A stretch of 22,696 bases of DNA from JAHJQQ01 sp041739295 (GCA_041739295.1 JBGSOE010000397.1:1-22696), one strand, 5' to 3'. Counted from the stretch's first letter, positions 1 to 7,616 are shown. Program-made: numbers and translations. Notes: generated by a model not told the origin, from the letters alone.

Positions 1-1
1 G

Positions 2-106
2 TTGGGCTGGGAGCACATCAATCTGACCGGTGACTACGTCTGGCGGCAAAACCGGAAGGTTGAGGATGGGCAGTTTCGGCCGCTACGCAGCAGTGGAAAG
101 TCTTAG
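2..106 (+). CDS. tnpA: Tn3-family transposase TnpA, C-terminal fragment (gene runs off the left edge)
   Basis: The frame opened at base 2 encodes 34 residues and ends in TAG at 104-106. It contains the block GWEHINLTGDY followed by FRPLR, which is how Tn3-family DDE transposases (Tn21/Tn501 branch) end. The rest of the gene lies outside the window, so nothing can be said about its integrity or cargo. The stop codon lies inside the 38-bp terminal inverted repeat that follows, a compact arrangement common at the tnpA end of these transposons. The family assignment is confident; the exact element is not identified. Confidence 0.85.
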   Translation: MGWEHINLTGDYVWRQNRKVEDGQFRPLRSSGKS

Positions 107-316
107 CGTACGATTTTTTCCGAATTCTGCGGCGACCCCAACCTGGCCTACTGTGTCATCCGCTTCGAGGAAACGCACCTCTTTGCGTGCCGCGCAGCTG
201 AAGAAGAGCCGCATCTCGGCAAGCAACGGGCTTGAGCGTAGCTTCAGTGCGGCTGCGGCCGCATGGCTGAGTTTGATGCGAACCGGTTTGCCATGAATTT
301 CCACGGTGCTGTTCAT
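83..316 (-). pseudogene. Hypothetical protein gene interrupted by the Tn3-family transposon
   Basis: The ATG at 316 overlaps the stop of the upstream gene (ATGA), so the two were translationally coupled. About 59 residues are host-encoded (316 down to 140), including LLAEMRLFFSCAARKEVRF. From base 139 the frame enters the transposon inverted repeat, continues for 18 foreign residues and stops at TAG (83-85) inside the transposase gene. The remaining host part lies beyond the other end of the transposon, outside the window. I do not recognise the function. The native part is soluble-looking and has one Cys. The product is probably non-functional, or a truncated 77-residue chimera. Confidence 0.7.
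102..139 (+). repeat. 38-bp terminal inverted repeat of a Tn3-family (Tn21-type) transposon
   Basis: Read inward from base 139 on the minus strand, the repeat starts GGGGTCGCCGCAGAATTCGG and ends ACGCTAAG at base 102. It is exactly 38 bp, with the GGGG start and the ACGCTAAG inner end typical of Tn21-group elements. It directly follows the transposase stop. The transposon therefore occupies bases 1-139 and host DNA begins at 140. The expected 5-bp target duplication would be AACCT (140-144) with its partner left of the window, which cannot be checked here. Confidence 0.88.
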
Positions 317-783
317 GCGTGCCCACCCGAAGTAGACGTTGCAGGGCTGACGTCGTCCCGATTAAACAAAGTCTGCCACCAGCGGCGTCTTGCGCCAGGA
401 TTGGGAAATTCAGCACGTAAATCGACCGGTTGCGCGCGGCTGATGACCCAGCCCGGGAGTACCCGTGAGCCGCTGCTGCCGCAGGAGGCACCGAGATTAT
501 TGGGATCATAGATTTTGATGAAGGAGGGTTCTTCAAGGTTATCGGCATAGACAATCCCGAGGTATTCCTCCTGGTGATCGCGACGCAGCAACTCACCAAT
601 TTCGTCCAGAAAATGCTGAAATTGACCTGTGGCCAGCGGTGCAGTGGGGACAGTTTCGCCGACATAGTAGACGTACCAATTGCTATCGTTGCGGCTGGCA
701 AGCAGCCCAGTGAGCTCGTCCCACTGTGGCAACAGCAATACCCCATACAAGGGACCGTGAAATTGGGTCATGAACTGAGACAT
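313..783 (-). CDS. Hypothetical protein, 156 aa, partner of the interrupted gene
   Basis: Not recognised. The protein is soluble and rich in aromatic and acidic residues, with no signal peptide or membrane segment. Recognisable blocks are FHGPLYGVLLLPQWDEL near the N-terminus, NWYVYYVGE, and EEYLGIVYAD-NLEEPSFIKIYDPNNLG in the middle. The basic C-terminus carries RRRWWQTLF. The ATG at 783 is preferred because GAGG lies about 9 bases upstream. A GTG at 798 in the same frame is possible but has no better ribosome site. Its stop overlaps the start of the following transposon-broken gene, so the two probably worked together, and the insertion may also have changed expression of this one. No function is proposed. 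Confidence 0.7.
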   Translation of the reverse strand: MSQFMTQFHGPLYGVLLLPQWDELTGLLASRNDSNWYVYYVGETVPTAPLATGQFQHFLDEIGELLRRDHQEEYLGIVYADNLEEPSFIKIYDPNNLGASCGSSGSRVLPGWVISRAQPVDLRAEFPNPGARRRWWQTLFNRDDVSPATSTSGGHA

Positions 784-862
784 GTTGGATAACCTCACTT
801 TAGGGTTGCAGTCGCCGTTGTGTTGCGCTCTTCAATTAGTCGCGCGAGCGAATCAATCCTGA

Positions 863-891
863 CAAATAAAACGGCCGCACAATGGGTGCGG
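863..891 (-). terminator. Probable intrinsic terminator of the bufferin operon
   Basis: On the minus strand, about 65 bases after the bufC stop, CCGCAC and GTGCGG form a 6-bp GC-rich stem with a 5-base loop. The stem is followed within three bases by the T-rich run TTTTATTT. This is the expected layout for rho-independent termination of the minus-strand operon. A second, weaker AT-rich hairpin lies at 921-950. Confidence 0.55.
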
Positions 892-955
892 TGGTCGTTG
901 GAGCGCCGAACTCCGAGGGGATAGAAGCAGAGAGAGATTTTCTCTTCTATACCCA

Positions 956-1741
956 TCAGAGATTTATTTCAGAGACCAGGCCGGCCTGAAGCCAACCTTT
1001 CAGGTAGCTTGCGACCTGTAGGCCAACCTGCGACGGTTCGATGCGCGCGCACAGGCCACTGCACAGTGCAGCGAAATCAGCGCCTTCACTCAGGCAATCT
1101 AATGCCCAGGCCTCGGTATCTTCAAGAGGTCGGAAATAGGTCTGCAATGCGCGACGCCATATCAGCCAAGTATGTGGTTCTCGATAGGCGGCAGGAGCTT
1201 CCGGTGCATGCTGCTGATCTATGGCGCTCCACAGCTCCGGTGCATTCCAGCGGAAGACTCGACAGTGTACCGATGCATGCAGGCGTATCCGCATGCCCGG
1301 CCACGCTGCTGCGGGAAGATTAGAGAGCGCTGCTTCATCCAGCACAGGATCATCAGCAGCATCGAACGCCAGCGTCAGCGCCCATTCGAGCGCGGCTAAT
1401 TCTGTAAGTACGGGAGTTTCATGGAAGGGCGCCGTGTCTGCAAGAAATGCGCTGAGATGTCTGCCGAAATACCGGATTGAATAATGTGTCGAAGGATAGG
1501 CATCGATGTAGGCACGACAGATCTGCTCAAAAACGTCATCACCTGTAAGCGTATGCAGTGCCGGAAAATCGGTCGTCAACGCCTCCAGCAGACGCAACCG
1601 ATAGGCGTTCGCATAGATAGCCAGTCGCGCCGCTGCATTGGATCGGGTGTCGGAGCATATTTGCGCAAGCATACAGTCATCGCCATGTAATAGATGGGCG
1701 TGAAAACATGTCTGTAGATCGTGTAGGGACTGATGCTTCAT
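956..1741 (-). CDS. bufC: BufC-type partner protein (HvfC/BufC N-terminal domain, DUF2063), 261 aa
   Basis: This is the accessory partner of the MNIO enzyme encoded just upstream. In bufferin and related RiPP systems this family is thought to present the precursor peptide to the maturase. The N-terminal half (about residues 5-100) has the typical helical signature: LHDLQTCFHAHLL, then ARLAIYANAYRLRLLEAL, LTGDDVFEQICRAYI and SIRYFGRHLSAFL. The C-terminal half is divergent, as is usual. Length (261 aa) is normal for the family. The ATG at 1741 overlaps the bufB stop by four bases (ATGA), implying translational coupling. A terminator-like hairpin follows. The assignment rests on domain pattern plus the bufA-bufB-bufC gene order. 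Confidence 0.87.
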   Translation of the reverse strand: MKHQSLHDLQTCFHAHLLHGDDCMLAQICSDTRSNAAARLAIYANAYRLRLLEALTTDFPALHTLTGDDVFEQICRAYIDAYPSTHYSIRYFGRHLSAFLADTAPFHETPVLTELAALEWALTLAFDAADDPVLDEAALSNLPAAAWPGMRIRLHASVHCRVFRWNAPELWSAIDQQHAPEAPAAYREPHTWLIWRRALQTYFRPLEDTEAWALDCLSEGADFAALCSGLCARIEPSQVGLQVASYLKGWLQAGLVSEINL

Positions 1742-2592
1742 GCGGCATCCACATTAGCTAAAGTCCGGGTACCGATGCGGCGCGCCTGATTCAGTTCTGC
1801 GATCAGTTCTGTGAGCGGTGGAATGTTGTCGTCGCGTTCGATCATGGTTGATACCGGACCAAAGCGGCGGAGGGCAGCGGCATAGAGATCCCAGACTGCG
1901 TCGATGACCGGTTCGTCATGTGTGTCGATGATATAATCGCCATGATTCTGATGTCCCGCGAGATGAAATTGGCGCACCCGCTTGGGATCGATGCCATTTA
2001 GGTAATCATGCGGATCGAAGCCATGATTGAAGGCGCTTACGTGAATATTATTGATATCGAGCAGGATCAGGCAGTCGGCGGCCTCGGCCACGGCACTGAG
2101 AAATTCCCACTCACTCAGTTGCGAAGTGCTGTAGGTGACGTAGCTGGAGACGTTCTCCAGCAAGAGTTGCCGACCCAGGATGTCCTGCGCCTGCATGACG
2201 CGGCTGGCCACATGGCGGATGGCCTCTTCGGTGTAGGGCAGTGGCATAAGATCGTGCAGGTTGATACCGTTTGCGCTGGTCCAGCACAGGTGATCGGAGA
2301 TCCACGCGGCGTCGATACGCTGTGCCAGGCTTTTTACCTGCTGCAAGTAATTTAGATTGAGCGGCTCAGTGGCGCCGATTGACAGCGAAACACCGTGCAG
2401 CACCACGGGATAGTTTGCGCGCACCTGTTCCAGGAAATAGAGTGGCTTTCCGCCAGGGACCAAGTAGTTCTCGGTCAGCGCCTCGAACCAATCGACGTCA
2501 GGGCGTTGTTCGATGACATCGAGGTAGTGATTGGGCCGCAGGCCAAGGCCGTATCCTAGAAAGGGGCGTGTCTCGGCAGCGGATTCGTGCAT
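1738..2592 (-). CDS. bufB: MNIO-family bufferin maturase (DUF692), 284 aa
   Basis: This is a multinuclear non-heme iron oxygenase that modifies cysteines of the bufferin precursor; cysteine-to-thiooxazole chemistry is known for characterised bufferins. The TIM-barrel DUF692 motifs are all visible: HGVSLSIG (His66), SDHLCW (His101), LLENVSSY (Glu146), LLDINNIHVS (Asp179, His184), QFHLAGH (His210, His214), DTHDEPV (Asp223, His225) and IERD (Glu252). These supply the usual His/Glu/Asp metal ligands, so the enzyme looks intact and is of normal length. The ATG at 2592 has AAGGAA about 9 bases upstream. It lies 72 bp after bufA2 and overlaps bufC by four bases, so the three genes form one operon. 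Confidence 0.93.
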   Translation of the reverse strand: MHESAAETRPFLGYGLGLRPNHYLDVIEQRPDVDWFEALTENYLVPGGKPLYFLEQVRANYPVVLHGVSLSIGATEPLNLNYLQQVKSLAQRIDAAWISDHLCWTSANGINLHDLMPLPYTEEAIRHVASRVMQAQDILGRQLLLENVSSYVTYSTSQLSEWEFLSAVAEAADCLILLDINNIHVSAFNHGFDPHDYLNGIDPKRVRQFHLAGHQNHGDYIIDTHDEPVIDAVWDLYAAALRRFGPVSTMIERDDNIPPLTELIAELNQARRIGTRTLANVDAA

Positions 2593-2664
2593 AGTGGAAT
2601 TTCCTTGTGATCAAAATGAACCGGGCATCCACGTGGATACCCGGCTCGACATCGAGTTACTACA

Positions 2665-2934
2665 TTACATATTGTCTTCCATGACCGTGCCGCCCTTGGC
2701 ATCGCAATCGGTCTTGGTCATGTTCATCCATCCCTGACCCTTGCAGCTATTGTGACCCTTACAGGAGCTCGAAGCGGTGGCACATTCCGACATGCCCTTA
2801 CAGGCGTTGACACCGGAACACTTGACCTGATCAGTTGCAGTACTTTCATTAGCGGCGTTGGCGATCGAGGCGGTACTGAACAAAGCGGCAGCGGCCACGG
2901 CCAACAGGACACCAGCGGTATTGTGGCTAGACAT
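2665..2934 (-). CDS. bufA2: BufA2-type bufferin precursor, periplasmic metallophore, 89 aa
   Basis: This is a small secreted Cys-rich peptide, the predicted substrate of the MNIO maturase. An N-terminal signal peptide (residues 1-27, hydrophobic core VLLAVAAAALF, cleavage after SIANA) precedes a mature region. Six cysteines lie at 39, 45, 51, 58, 64 and 77, in the repeated pattern CSGVNACKGMSEC and CKGHNSCKGQGW. This matches the six-Cys BufA2 class rather than the four-Cys DUF2282 (BufA1) class. Characterised bufferins bind copper after modification, and a role in periplasmic copper buffering is inferred here. AAGGAG lies 8 bases before the ATG. It is the first gene of the bufA-B-C operon, so its promoter should lie in the 2935-3470 gap. 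No convincing sigma-70 or ECF site was identified there. Confidence 0.9.
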   Translation of the reverse strand: MSSHNTAGVLLAVAAAALFSTASIANAANESTATDQVKCSGVNACKGMSECATASSSCKGHNSCKGQGWMNMTKTDCDAKGGTVMEDNM

Positions 2935-3470
2935 GATTGTTTCTCCTTAGAGGTTCAATGTTGATTAAGTGAATAAATGTTGTAAGCCGCCGTAACGGGA
3001 TGCCGAGAAGGTAACTCGATACACCGTTATTTAGTGGATACTGGAGGTTTTCAACAGTACAGCGTTCCCATAGCGCAGCTCAGTAGTATGGAAAATTTCA
3101 GGCAATCGACGCGGCTTTCTCCTGTCCTGGATGGGTACGTATCGCAACGCCTTTACCTCCATACCTTTGGGTCTGCCCAGGTTAGTCGCTGGAGCCGATG
3201 AATCCTTACAAAAGAATTAACCAATCGGTTGTGACAGTGGTCGCAACGGCTTCGGTCTAATTGTGTGTGGAGCGGGTCGAAGAAGCGCGAATGGAAGTTC
3301 ATCTGCTACCAAGCCTTTCCCAGAACTGACGACCCGAATTCGCCTCCATGCTCAGATCATTAATAGCCCACGTGTCGATATTGGCGTATCTGGCTGATTT
3401 TCATGGAGATGAAACAGCTATGCATTCATACGAAATGGTCGTATTTCCTGCTGGGTTGGCTGATTGAGTA
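2935..3470. other. 536-bp gene-free interval between the bufferin operon and the FMN oxidoreductase gene
   Basis: No credible gene, tRNA or repeat array was found. The left end must hold the bufA2 ribosome site (AAGGAG) and the promoter of the bufferin operon on the minus strand. The right end holds the 3' flank of the minus-strand FMN oxidoreductase gene. Only very short frames occur, none with coding character. The size is unusual for this compact window and may hide a regulatory RNA or a decayed gene, but nothing seen supports either. Confidence 0.5.
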
Positions 3471-5081
3471 TCAGCATGGGTGAGTCAGGCACTGGCTCGG
3501 CATGAATTGTTTGGAAGATGCCTCCTGTACGTATAGCTTGAACGCCTCCGGTATCGTATCCGACAGAAACATGCCTGTTTCGACATAGGGGAAGAGTTCA
3601 TCGTAGCGTCGGATCTCACTTTGGCTGACACGCCGGTAGATATGAGTGCGGTTGAGCTTCGATGTATGCCGCAATCCCGCCGAGGCGATGATCTCGGCGG
3701 TCGCGTGCACCGTCTTGGCGTGGTACTGCTCGACACGAGGGGCCTTGTCATCAACCACTAGACTGCGGTAGAGCTTGGGATCCTGGGTTGCGACACCGGA
3801 GGGACAGCGGTTGTTGTGGCATGTCAGCGAATGCACGCAGCCCAGAGCCAGCATCATGCCGCGTGCGCTATTACACATATCCGCGCCGAGTGCCAGGTTC
3901 TTGACCATATGGAAGCCAGTAAAGATCTTACCTGACGCGATGACTCGTACCTGCTGGCGCAGTCCGTAACCCGTCAAGCAGTCGACGACAAAGGCCAGCG
4001 CCTCGCGCAACGGCATGCCGATGGAGTTGGTGTACTCAAGCGGTGCTGCACCCGTTCCACCTTCACCGCCGTCCACGGTGATGAAATCGGGCGTGATGCC
4101 GGTCTCCACCATGGCTTTGCAGATCGCGATGAATTCACTTTTTCGCCCAATTGCTAGCTTGAACCCGATGGGTTTGCCTTCTGATAATTCGCGTAATTGC
4201 GTAATGAACCTCATCAACCCCAAAGGAGAATCGAAGCTGCTGTGGGTGGCAGGAGAATCTACCTGGGTTCCGGGTTCGACCCCGCGTATACGGGCAATCT
4301 CCGGCGTGTTTTTCTCGCCCGGGAGGATGCCGCCGTGGCCCGGCTTTGCACCCTGGGACAGCTTGATTTCGATCATGCGCACGGCATCCAGCGCGGCATT
4401 CTTCCGGAACGCATCGGCAGAAAAGTTACCTTCCGCGTCACGGCAACCGAAATAGCCCGTACCGATCTGCCAGATCAGGTCGCCGCCATGTTCCAGATGG
4501 TAAGGGCTGATGCCTCCTTCCCCCGTGTTGTGGGCGAAGCCACCGAGTTTCGCGCCCTTATTCAGCGCCAGAATTGCATTTCTGCTCAGTGCCCCGAAGC
4601 TCATCGCTGATACGTTCAAGATGCTGGCCAGATATGGTTTCTTGCACTCGGGCCTTCCGACATGGATGCGTAAGTCCGCGTCCACCTTGGAGACATGTAT
4701 GGCAGCGAGAGAGTGCCCCATCCATTCGTAGCCAGTGCGGTAGGTGTCGATCATGGTTCCGAATGGGACTGTGTCGAGTTCATTCTTCGCGCGTTGATAG
4801 ACAATATTGCGAAACATCCGATTGATCGGTACACCATCAGTGTCTGATTCCACGAAATATTGACGTACATAAGGACGAATGGCCTCCATAATCCATCGCC
4901 CGCGACCGAACAGGGGGAAGTTCCGCCATAGAGAGTGTTTATGTTGAATACGGTCGTAGATGCCAATGGTGGCGAACGGGGCAATGATGATCAACGACCA
5001 GAGCACAGGCGGCCAAAATAATGAGAGGACACCGATCAATACGAGTGCACTGATGAATATCTTTGCGAACCAGGTATCCAT
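3471..5081 (-). CDS. Membrane-anchored FMN-binding glutamate synthase-family protein, 536 aa
   Basis: The protein carries the FMN/3Fe-4S central domain of glutamate synthase without the glutaminase or GXGXG domains. Residues about 6-45 form one or two membrane helices (IFISALVLIGVLSLFWPP, LWSLIIIAPFATIGIY), so the catalytic domain is likely tethered to the inner membrane. The barrel carries MSFGALSRNAILALN, GGISPYHLEHGGDLIWQIG, GAKPGHGGILPG and ITVDGGEGGTGAAPLEY. A C-x5-C-x4-C cluster (about Cys415, 421, 426, ending RCPSGVATQDP) matches the 3Fe-4S ligands of glutamate synthase. The ATG at 5081 is chosen for GGAG 6 bases upstream and the membrane start; an upstream extension to 5165 looks non-coding. 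The physiological substrate of this stand-alone family is not established. It stands as a monocistronic gene, divergent from tal. Confidence 0.88.
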   Translation of the reverse strand: MDTWFAKIFISALVLIGVLSLFWPPVLWSLIIIAPFATIGIYDRIQHKHSLWRNFPLFGRGRWIMEAIRPYVRQYFVESDTDGVPINRMFRNIVYQRAKNELDTVPFGTMIDTYRTGYEWMGHSLAAIHVSKVDADLRIHVGRPECKKPYLASILNVSAMSFGALSRNAILALNKGAKLGGFAHNTGEGGISPYHLEHGGDLIWQIGTGYFGCRDAEGNFSADAFRKNAALDAVRMIEIKLSQGAKPGHGGILPGEKNTPEIARIRGVEPGTQVDSPATHSSFDSPLGLMRFITQLRELSEGKPIGFKLAIGRKSEFIAICKAMVETGITPDFITVDGGEGGTGAAPLEYTNSIGMPLREALAFVVDCLTGYGLRQQVRVIASGKIFTGFHMVKNLALGADMCNSARGMMLALGCVHSLTCHNNRCPSGVATQDPKLYRSLVVDDKAPRVEQYHAKTVHATAEIIASAGLRHTSKLNRTHIYRRVSQSEIRRYDELFPYVETGMFLSDTIPEAFKLYVQEASSKQFMPSQCLTHPC

Positions 5082-5426
5082 GATTTCTCCGATGGCTGTA
5101 TGTAAATTATTCGATGCGAGACACTGCAGCGTGGTATGGCGCTGTCTGCGGGCCCGTTTTTCCACTCAATGGATATTCGTAGGTGTCTTCTAATAGCGTC
5201 GAAGCAATCATGAATATATGGCTTTAGTCGGACTAGCTATGGCAATTGGTCGTGTGAGGAAGCTAATCCTTACAGTTTCCGCCGCTGCAGCAATTGTAGG
5301 TGGGATGCCGGCCAGCAGGCACGCTAAAGGCATTCAGGATAAATGATCTGTCAGGAACATCCTTGTTCCGCGACCAATCGACATATCGCACGCGATATCT
5401 GTCCCACCTTGCACAAAGGAGATCTC
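5082..5426. promoter_or_regulatory. Divergent intergenic region with two adjacent palindromes upstream of tal
   Basis: This 345-bp gap separates the minus-strand FMN oxidoreductase from plus-strand tal and must hold both promoters. Two small inverted repeats lie close to tal. The first is GGAACA / TGTTCC with a 4-base loop (5354-5369). The second is ATATCGC / GCGATAT with a 2-base centre (5383-5398), ending 28 bases before the tal ATG. ATTGGTCG occurs at 5245-5252 and its complement CGACCAAT at 5371-5378. Operator function is inferred; no clear -35/-10 pair was assigned. Confidence 0.4.
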
Positions 5427-6533
5427 ATGAATCCGCTCAAACAGCTGCCGCAACAAGGACAATCCATCTGGCTTGACTACATCGATCGCCATCTGTTGAT
5501 CACCGGCGGCCTGTCCCGCCTCGTGGCTGAAGATGATTTGCGAGGCGTCACGTCCAATCCAGCCATTTTCGAGAAAGCGATTGCGAGCGATACAGCCTAT
5601 CGTGCTGATCTGGAGAATCTGAGCCGCTCGGGGTTGTCATCAGAAGAAATGCTGGAGCGACTGGTGCTGCCCGACATACGTGCCGCTGCTGACCAATTGC
5701 ACGAGAAATACGTGCGTACGGACACACGGGATGGCTATGTCTCACTGGAAGTGCCGCCCGCCATGGCGCATGACACCGACGCCACTCTGAACGAAGCGCG
5801 GCGGCTGTGGCAAACGGTGGGGCGTGACAACCTGATGATCAAGGTGCCCGCCACCGAGGCCGGTCTGCCCGTTATTACGCAACTGATTGCCGATGGGATA
5901 AACGTCAACATTACATTGCTTTTTTCATGCGCGATGTATGCGCGCGTAGCAGAGGCTTACCTAGAGGGGCTGGAGCGGTGCGCCACAGCCGGTTTGCCTA
6001 TGGATCGTATCGCCAGTGTTGCCAGTTTCTTCGTCAGCCGTATCGACACCGAGGTGGATGCGCGCTTAGTTAAGCGACTGGCATCCGCGGAGAATGCAGC
6101 TGAGCGTGAACTGATAAATATGCTGATGGGCAAAGCGGCCATTGCCAATGCCAAACTGGCTTATCAAACCTACGGTAATATTTTTACTGGGCCACGTTGG
6201 CAGGTACTCGTCGAGCGAGGTGCCCGTTCCCAGCGCCTGTTGTGGGCAAGTACCGGAGTGAAGAATCCGGCTTACCGTGACGTACGCTATATCGAAGAGT
6301 TGATCGGCCCGAATACGGTAAACACCGTACCGCCAGCGACCTTGGATGCTTTCCGTGACCACGGGCAGGTGCGCCTGAGTTTGAAAGAATCGGTGGACGA
6401 AGCGGCAGCAACGCTTGAGGCACTGGAGGGTCTAGGTATTTCTCTTGACGAGGTAACAGACCAACTGCTGGATGACGGCGTGACACTGTTCGTCCAGGCT
6501 TATGACAAATTACTGCGCAGCCTTACACACTGA
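5427..6533 (+). CDS. tal: Transaldolase, 368 aa
   Basis: Transaldolase moves a dihydroxyacetone unit between sugar phosphates in the non-oxidative pentose phosphate pathway (cytosol). The family signature GVTSNPAIFEKAI is at residues 40-52. The Schiff-base lysine is K139 in NLMIKVPAT, followed by GINVNITLLFS. The length of about 370 residues fits the longer bacterial transaldolase class found in many autotrophs and actinobacteria rather than E. coli TalB. The ATG at 5427 has an excellent ribosome site (AAAGGAGAT). It is the first gene of a plus-strand block with zwf, gnd and glk, so it probably serves the same glucose-6-phosphate/pentose-phosphate flux. The upstream region carries palindromes and ATTGGTCG half-sites. 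Confidence 0.94.
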   Translation: MNPLKQLPQQGQSIWLDYIDRHLLITGGLSRLVAEDDLRGVTSNPAIFEKAIASDTAYRADLENLSRSGLSSEEMLERLVLPDIRAAADQLHEKYVRTDTRDGYVSLEVPPAMAHDTDATLNEARRLWQTVGRDNLMIKVPATEAGLPVITQLIADGINVNITLLFSCAMYARVAEAYLEGLERCATAGLPMDRIASVASFFVSRIDTEVDARLVKRLASAENAAERELINMLMGKAAIANAKLAYQTYGNIFTGPRWQVLVERGARSQRLLWASTGVKNPAYRDVRYIEELIGPNTVNTVPPATLDAFRDHGQVRLSLKESVDEAAATLEALEGLGISLDEVTDQLLDDGVTLFVQAYDKLLRSLTH

Positions 6534-6605
6534 ATATATATCCGTGACGAATCGGAATAACGCTGCGTCTGCTGATTAACAATTTTTAGAGCTGAGTTCG
6601 AATTC

Positions 6606-7616
6606 ATGATGTTCAATCCGTGGATGCTATGGGCCGTGCCGATGGTGGCCTTTCTGGGGTATGCCTCGCACCGTGCGAGTTTGTGCACGGTACGCGCCGT
6701 GGCAGATGTTCTGGAAGGGAGACGCTTCGACATGCTCGGCGGTTTCGCACGTGCGGTGCTCTGGGCGATGTTGTTGACCGTGCCCGCGACGTATTTCTTC
6801 CCGGAACGATTTCCTGTACCAGCTGCAAATGGTCCGCTCTGGACAGGGCTTCTCGGTGGTCTACTGTTTGGCTTGGGTGCCGCCCTGAACAGAGGCTGTT
6901 CATTTTCCACGCTCCAACGCCTCGCCGACGGAGACTGGCGGATGCTCGCCAGCCTCGGTGGTTTTCTCGGGGGTAGCGCACTGTGGTATCTACTGCCGTT
7001 GACGAAGGCTGAGCCGGTAATGTCGGAACTGACATTGCACTCCGCAACGTGGCTGGTACCGCTGATGGTGGCATTGGTGGCCTGGGCCGTGCTGGAGTCG
7101 TTCCGGCTCTGGCGTCGCCGAGCCAATTTGAAAAGTCTGCAGCACAACCAAAGTTTCAGTCCCGCCGCGACCGCAGTGATTCTCGGGCTGGGTGGTGGAC
7201 TTCTCTATCTGGGCTTCAGCCCCTGGACGTATAGCAACAGTCTTCAGGCTTCCGCAGGTGCGCTGGTAGGAGAACAATTTTTACCGTCCGCGCTTCAGCT
7301 GGCACTGGTACCGGCACTGCTGTCCGGTATGTTTTTTTCAGCGTGGCGACGCGGATCATGGCGGAGTCGCAAACCAGTTCAGGGTTGGGGAGCCAACCTG
7401 ATTGGTGGAACCTTCATGGGACTCGGCGGCGCATTGATCCCGGGAGGTAACGATACGTTGCTGCTGCGGCTGATTCCTTCGATGACGCCGCACAGTCTGT
7501 GGAGTTACTTGATGCTGATCATCGGCGTCGCCTGCGGCTTAATGCTTGCCCGTCGTTTTGGTCTCATGCCGCGCGAGACGACCGGTTGTAGAAGTGGCGC
7601 GACGTCTTCGTCCTGA
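6606..7616 (+). CDS. YeeE/YedE-like (sulfur transport domain) membrane protein, 336 aa
   Basis: This is a polytopic inner-membrane protein of the YeeE/YedE family, whose best-studied members import thiosulfate. About nine hydrophobic segments are visible. The N-terminal half carries the family motifs HRASLCTVRAV (Cys27) and LNRGCSFSTLQRLADGDWRM (Cys98), followed by GGFLGG. The C-terminal half repeats the fold (GANLIGGTFMGLGGALIPGGNDTLLL), but an Asn-Asp pair stands where classical members have a Gly-Cys. The substrate is therefore uncertain: sulfur species are possible but not shown. It lies 72 bp after tal and 237 bp before gnd on the same strand. No strong ribosome site precedes the tandem ATGATG start. 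Confidence 0.8.
   Translation: MMFNPWMLWAVPMVAFLGYASHRASLCTVRAVADVLEGRRFDMLGGFARAVLWAMLLTVPATYFFPERFPVPAANGPLWTGLLGGLLFGLGAALNRGCSFSTLQRLADGDWRMLASLGGFLGGSALWYLLPLTKAEPVMSELTLHSATWLVPLMVALVAWAVLESFRLWRRRANLKSLQHNQSFSPAATAVILGLGGGLLYLGFSPWTYSNSLQASAGALVGEQFLPSALQLALVPALLSGMFFSAWRRGSWRSRKPVQGWGANLIGGTFMGLGGALIPGGNDTLLLRLIPSMTPHSLWSYLMLIIGVACGLMLARRFGLMPRETTGCRSGATSSS

Noticed and set aside
921..950. AT-rich hairpin ATAGAAG/CTTCTAT just after bufC
   Set aside because: No T-tract follows on the minus strand; the GC hairpin at 863-891 is the better terminator candidate.
3403..3483. 26-codon plus-strand frame at the 3' flank of the FMN oxidoreductase gene
   Set aside because: Very short, overlaps the end of the convergent gene and has no coding evidence.
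3201..5274. AATCCTTACA present on both sides of the FMN oxidoreductase gene (3201-3210 and 5265-5274)
   Set aside because: A single direct 10-mer pair with differing surroundings; no transposon-like ends or target duplication pattern, so probably chance.
5239..5346. 35-codon frame with a signal-peptide-like core (KLILTVSAAAAIVGG) upstream of tal
   Set aside because: No ribosome site, no recognisable mature part, and it lies in the expected promoter region. It could be a decayed secreted-protein gene but cannot be supported.
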